From NCBI GenBank assembly GCA_017983675.1, contig JAGOAZ010000006.1, forward strand, positions 62,001-126,000: a stretch of 64,000 nt of DNA, given 5' to 3'. Position numbers and translations under genes: made by a program. The stretch is from Fluviicola sp. Lineage in GTDB: Bacteria; Bacteroidota; Bacteroidia; Flavobacteriales_D; Crocinitomicaceae. The notes beneath the pieces were generated by a model. That model was not told the origin of the DNA. It saw nothing but the letters and a program-made list of their open reading frames with translations, and did not search any database. How positions within the stretch are numbered: position 1 is the stretch's first letter; the number at the start of each line of letters is the position of its first letter. This document shows positions 62,001-64,000 of the stretch, piece after piece.

Positions 62001-62133
62001 CTTCAACTCTCATGATTGCTTCGTTCTCAGCACCTTCTTCCACATCCAGTGCAACCCATGTAAACGATAACTGATAAACGCAAACTGCGGTTAACAAAAT
62101 CGTCAGAAACCAGAAAAATCCTTTATTACGCAT
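59098..62133 (-). CDS. secDF: Fused protein translocase subunit SecDF
   Basis: A 1011-residue inner-membrane protein, the SecD and SecF halves in one chain as usual in Bacteroidota. There is an N-terminal helix (about residues 6-25), large periplasmic P1 head, then SecD membrane motifs 'AGIAGIVLTIGTAVDANILI' and 'FERIKEEQALG', and SecF motifs 'FTGGRTFGV', 'IGYSMNDTVIVFDRIRESL'. It uses the proton gradient to pull exported chains after SecA. ATG 62133 is fixed by the promoter at 62157-62188; the TTG at 62160 lies inside it. The P1 region carries extra charged Lys/Thr-rich insertions ('KSVIKDTAKKVAPKTTTIKS'). Confidence 0.96.
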   Translation of the reverse strand: MRNKGFFWFLTILLTAVCVYQLSFTWVALDVEEGAENEAIMRVEEAMNKAKSTDNMYVLPNNVEIDFGKPESYELAKAAFLNQVLKEKAEVAVYPGLGTTYKEVKARSLALGLDLVGGMSVTLEISVPELIKSYARNNRDLNFKRPFDVALAIHTTQGGDFIDLFVAQYEKQNKNRLLVKDLSISEVKELKISSTNAEVKKFFRDKIASSMDGVEQIMSKRINQFGVAQPNIQKEAGSSRLYIELPGVQDEATVARKLQSTANLQFFETYRLQDFAAALNEAVSMSNRPELRIEETDILADTTAKKDTLKSVIKDTAKKVAPKTTTIKSDLKGLTTYLKGMGVDPNSCMVGEASEQDKESVTKILAREDIMSLFPEDLKFMWSAELEDSRTAKNQKAYMLYAIKVPEDGVARVGGTDVKNATTSFDQQRGVRTVNVQMTIEGSEKWAEMTQENIQRQVAITMDNVVYSAPVVQNAITGGNTEITGDFTIEEATDLAGLLNGGALPAPCVIKEQTKVGPTIGAENSKSGLVSFAFAFLAVFIYMYFYYGKGGLIANIALLVNVILIFGCLASFGAVLTLAGIAGIVLTIGTAVDANILIFERIKEEQALGHSTESSVSTGFVKALPSIIDANMTHLLVAIILKVFGTGEIESFATTLIVGIFTSVFSAIIISKLIIYSSLEKGKTVSFSTGMTHNLFKNFNFDWIGKRKYFYIFSIAITIAGAVSLFSRGLKQSVEFTGGRTFGVKVEKAADVDFVEDQLTKVFVEEGAKEPASVEVKTKSNSYNLEITTNYMLANDGATQQVEEKLKEGFDAMKDKVGSYTVTDSRAISASVSEEMWSSATLAISLSLLVIFAYILLRFGQWQYSLGAIIGLAHDVLVVLSIFSLLHGFLPFNMDVNQAFIAAILTVIGYSMNDTVIVFDRIRESLNFSSDKDDSKIVINEALNKTLSRTFNTSMILFVVLLVMFIFGGPAIKGFLFALLVGVVIGTYSSLCVATPILIDFTKSFKRKAKK

Positions 62134-62156
62134 TATTTTGTTCTTATTATAAGGTC

Positions 62157-62188
62157 GCAAATATAGAACTTTGAAAATTGAATTTCAA
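62157..62188 (-). promoter_or_regulatory. Promoter of secDF (TTGAAA, 20 bases, TATATTTGC)
   Basis: On the minus strand TTG (62188-62186) and TATATTTGC (62165-62157) are separated by 20 bases, the best full match to the Bacteroidota promoter in the window. The predicted start of transcription lies about 15 bases before ATG 62133. Confidence 0.7.
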
Positions 62189-62267
62189 CTTAAAAGCCAA
62201 CCTTTTGTAAAAATATCCGAAAACAGTAGTGTTTCCAGCTAATTTGAAGTGGAAAATACCCGCTTAA

Positions 62268-63386
62268 TTAAAGCGTTTTACTGAAATCAATTAACTTTTC
62301 GGTGAAATTCTCCCACGAATGCTCTTTTTTATAGGCCACAATTTCAGTTGAAAAAATAGCCTTTAAATCGTTTGCAATGTATTTATTTATAGCTGCGCTA
62401 ATTTCATGCGCGTTTGGTTGATTGACAATTAATCCGTTTTTATCGTGAAGTATTGTTTCTTTTAATCCACCAACATCGGTAGCAATGATAGGTAACTCAA
62501 AATGATAAGCAATCGATGTTATACCACTTTGTGTTGCAGATTTATACGGTAATACACAAGCTTCTGCAACCGAGAAAAAAGGAGGGACATCTGCATCTCC
62601 AATGTATTGGTTGAACACATGAATACGTTCTGATAAACCTGCAGCTTTGATTTGCTCCGTGTATTTATCAAACGATCCGTAAACTTCTCCTGCAATGATT
62701 AAATGAACTGTTTCATCCACAGTATTCATTGCGTCAATTAACAAATCCAAGCCTTTGTAATCGCGGATAAAACCAAAAAACAAGAGGTATTTGATGGAAG
62801 GATCAAGATTCAACGCTTTTGCTGCAGCTTCTTTTGTCAACTTTTCACCAAAATGATTGTACAAAGGATGATCAATTCGCAAGTATTTTGCATCCGGTTT
62901 CATGGATAGTAAATCGTTCAACACACTGTTCGACATCACAATGTACCCATCAGTATGTTTTAAAAAATAGCGGTTACACCATGCATCAAAAAAGCGTTTT
63001 TCGTGCGGTATCAAATTATCCAACACACAAATACGTTTGGTGTTTTTACCCTGAAATTTAGCAACCGTTCCCAATGCAGGAGCGAAAAAAGTCATCCAAT
63101 ATTTCATTAACAACACATCAGGTTGCTGCTTTTTAATGAAACGAGCTGTTTTGAAATACGTAAAAGGATTGATTGTGTCTAATAATCGTTTTGCTGGAAT
63201 TTTATCAGATGGATCATTTTCTGTAACAAATTGCGTCTCACCAGGAAAAAGAATATTCGGATATTGACGGGTAAATGTTACTGCAGTGACTTCGTGCTTT
63301 TCTTCTAATGCACGATACATACTCGCATTGAATTGAGCAATACCTCCTCTAAATGGAAAAAAAGTGGATAAAAGCGTAATTTTCAT
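62268..63386 (-). CDS. GT4-type glycosyltransferase
   Basis: A 372-residue protein with two Rossmann halves. The N-terminal 'LSTFFPFRGGIAQFNASMYR' has the glycine-rich acceptor loop. The C-terminal half has 'YLLFFGFIRDYKGLDLLIDAM' (in part), 'IAGEVYGSFDKY', and the nucleotide-sugar Ex7E-type region 'EACVLPYKSATQSGITSIAY'. It transfers a sugar from a nucleotide donor, likely in cell-surface glycan or lipopolysaccharide assembly. It lies 8 bases downstream of another glycosyltransferase on the same strand, so this edge probably opens into a surface-glycan cluster. Confidence 0.88.
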   Translation of the reverse strand: MKITLLSTFFPFRGGIAQFNASMYRALEEKHEVTAVTFTRQYPNILFPGETQFVTENDPSDKIPAKRLLDTINPFTYFKTARFIKKQQPDVLLMKYWMTFFAPALGTVAKFQGKNTKRICVLDNLIPHEKRFFDAWCNRYFLKHTDGYIVMSNSVLNDLLSMKPDAKYLRIDHPLYNHFGEKLTKEAAAKALNLDPSIKYLLFFGFIRDYKGLDLLIDAMNTVDETVHLIIAGEVYGSFDKYTEQIKAAGLSERIHVFNQYIGDADVPPFFSVAEACVLPYKSATQSGITSIAYHFELPIIATDVGGLKETILHDKNGLIVNQPNAHEISAAINKYIANDLKAIFSTEIVAYKKEHSWENFTEKLIDFSKTL

Positions 63387-63393
63387 AATTTAC

Positions 63394-64000
63394 TCAATCA
63401 ATTGTACGAAGTACTGCTGCATGAATCATATCAGGAGTGATTTCATGCATACACGCTTTACCTTTACTGCACGTGTTTCCATAAAAACAAACACATCCGT
63501 TAGGCGGTTGAACGATTTCTCCTCTTCCATACAATTCGAATTCATGTGCATTGAAAATCGTATTCATCAAAATCATTTTTTTCTGCAAAGCTGTTGCAAT
63601 GTGCATCATCATCGTGACTTGTGTAACAATCACATCGCACGCATCCGTTAAAGCGATAAACGACTCTAGCGGGAAATGGCCCGGATAAAATGCTTCTGTA
63701 GCACTCGCCAAAAGTGTGTTTTTTTCGTGCTCTAATTCTCCACCAAGAAATACTGGAAAAAGACCAGCTTTTTTCAATTGTCCAGCCAATTCAATCCAAG
63801 CTTCGTTGGACCACAAACGGGTATTCCAACGCGGACCACAACCTGTGTTCAACCCAACGATCATTTTCCCTTTTGCCAAGTCTTGTAATTGTTGTTTCCA
63901 ATCGTTGGCAAGCAACTCGTTTTTATTGATTAAATAAGGTTCACCTTGAAATTCAAAATGACATATTTCGAAGATTTCTTCCAAATAACTTTTGGTGTTA
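63394..64000 (-). CDS. GT9-type (heptosyltransferase-like) glycosyltransferase, 5' part outside window
   Basis: The frame is open through base 64000 (reading N-T-K-S-Y-L-E-E before the first in-window TTG at 63984), so the N-terminal half is missing. The visible C-terminal half shows the GT9 pattern 'IVGLNTGCGPRWNTRLWSN', 'AWIELAGQLKKAGLFPVFLGG' (in part) and 'CDVIVTQVTMMMHIATAL', where sugar-nucleotide is bound. A Cys-rich C-terminal stretch ('NGCVCFYGNTCSKGKAC') is also present, as in some non-heptose GT9 proteins. The donor sugar is unknown. Confidence 0.82.
   Translation of the reverse strand, partial: NTKSYLEEIFEICHFEFQGEPYLINKNELLANDWKQQLQDLAKGKMIVGLNTGCGPRWNTRLWSNEAWIELAGQLKKAGLFPVFLGGELEHEKNTLLASATEAFYPGHFPLESFIALTDACDVIVTQVTMMMHIATALQKKMILMNTIFNAHEFELYGRGEIVQPPNGCVCFYGNTCSKGKACMHEITPDMIHAAVLRTID

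Noticed and set aside
1..64000. Defence island, prophage or integrated element
   Set aside because: No integrase, phage structural, restriction or recognisable antiphage genes were found; gene content is mostly core metabolism and envelope.

Overview
The window looks like a chromosomal core region of a low-GC Bacteroidota, most likely order Flavobacteriales and possibly Fluviicola/Crocinitomicaceae-like (the family guess is weak). Support comes from type IX secretion (T9SS) components (a PorE-like protein, a type-B C-terminal sorting domain, a PorP/SprF barrel), a type III glutamine synthetase, a fused SecDF, an S46 dipeptidyl-peptidase, DUF4494 and DUF5522 proteins, and the Bacteroidota -7 promoter motif TAnnTTTG in front of many genes. 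I see no rRNA, tRNA, CRISPR array, prophage or recognisable defence island. The only mobile-type gene is a REP-associated (RAYT) transposase.

Layout. 1-9.1 kb is a surface and secretion block: the 3' part of a PorE-like TPR/propeller/CRD/OmpA gene overlapping a UbiA prenyltransferase and maf, then a 1368-residue T9SS type-B substrate paired with a PorP/SprF barrel that carries a coiled coil and a SPOR-like tail. 9.1-15.7 kb holds a YgaP-like membrane protein, ispH, type III glutamine synthetase, gcvT and a PAS protein with a degenerate kinase end. 15.7-23.6 kb is a leftward run: S46 peptidase, GH92 mannosidase, ROK kinase, HD hydrolase and a Fic protein. 23.8-25.7 kb is rpsP-rimM-tRNA methyltransferase. 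25.8-31.2 kb is leftward (serine hydrolase, thioredoxin-like, M16 peptidase, pdxH, DUF4494, unknown secreted protein). 31.3-34.9 kb is a two-gene M16 pair with divided active-site motifs. 34.9-43.4 kb mixes small metabolic genes in both directions, with tail-to-tail gene pairs that touch or overlap.

43.5-47.3 kb is a rightward operon led by dnaX. The gamma frame ends just after a run of ten A and the tau C-terminal frame continues in -1, so tau requires frameshifting or transcriptional slippage. 47.3-48.1 kb is the RAYT gene, whose coding sequence contains a perfect 44-bp palindrome followed by an Asn-Ala-Ser tandem repeat. 48.2-53.4 kb is leftward (two FKBP isomerases, sdaA, yaaA, lhgO). 53.5-58.9 kb holds a cold-shock-domain protein, an acyltransferase, a GNAT, an SLC13 carrier, a small unknown protein and a DEDDh exonuclease/GIY-YIG fusion. 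59-64 kb holds secDF and two glycosyltransferases, the last cut by the window edge.

The most noteworthy points are the dnaX recoding site, the RAYT gene with a REP-like palindrome in its own coding sequence, the regular 91-residue A/B repeat in the T9SS substrate, and several probable leaderless genes.
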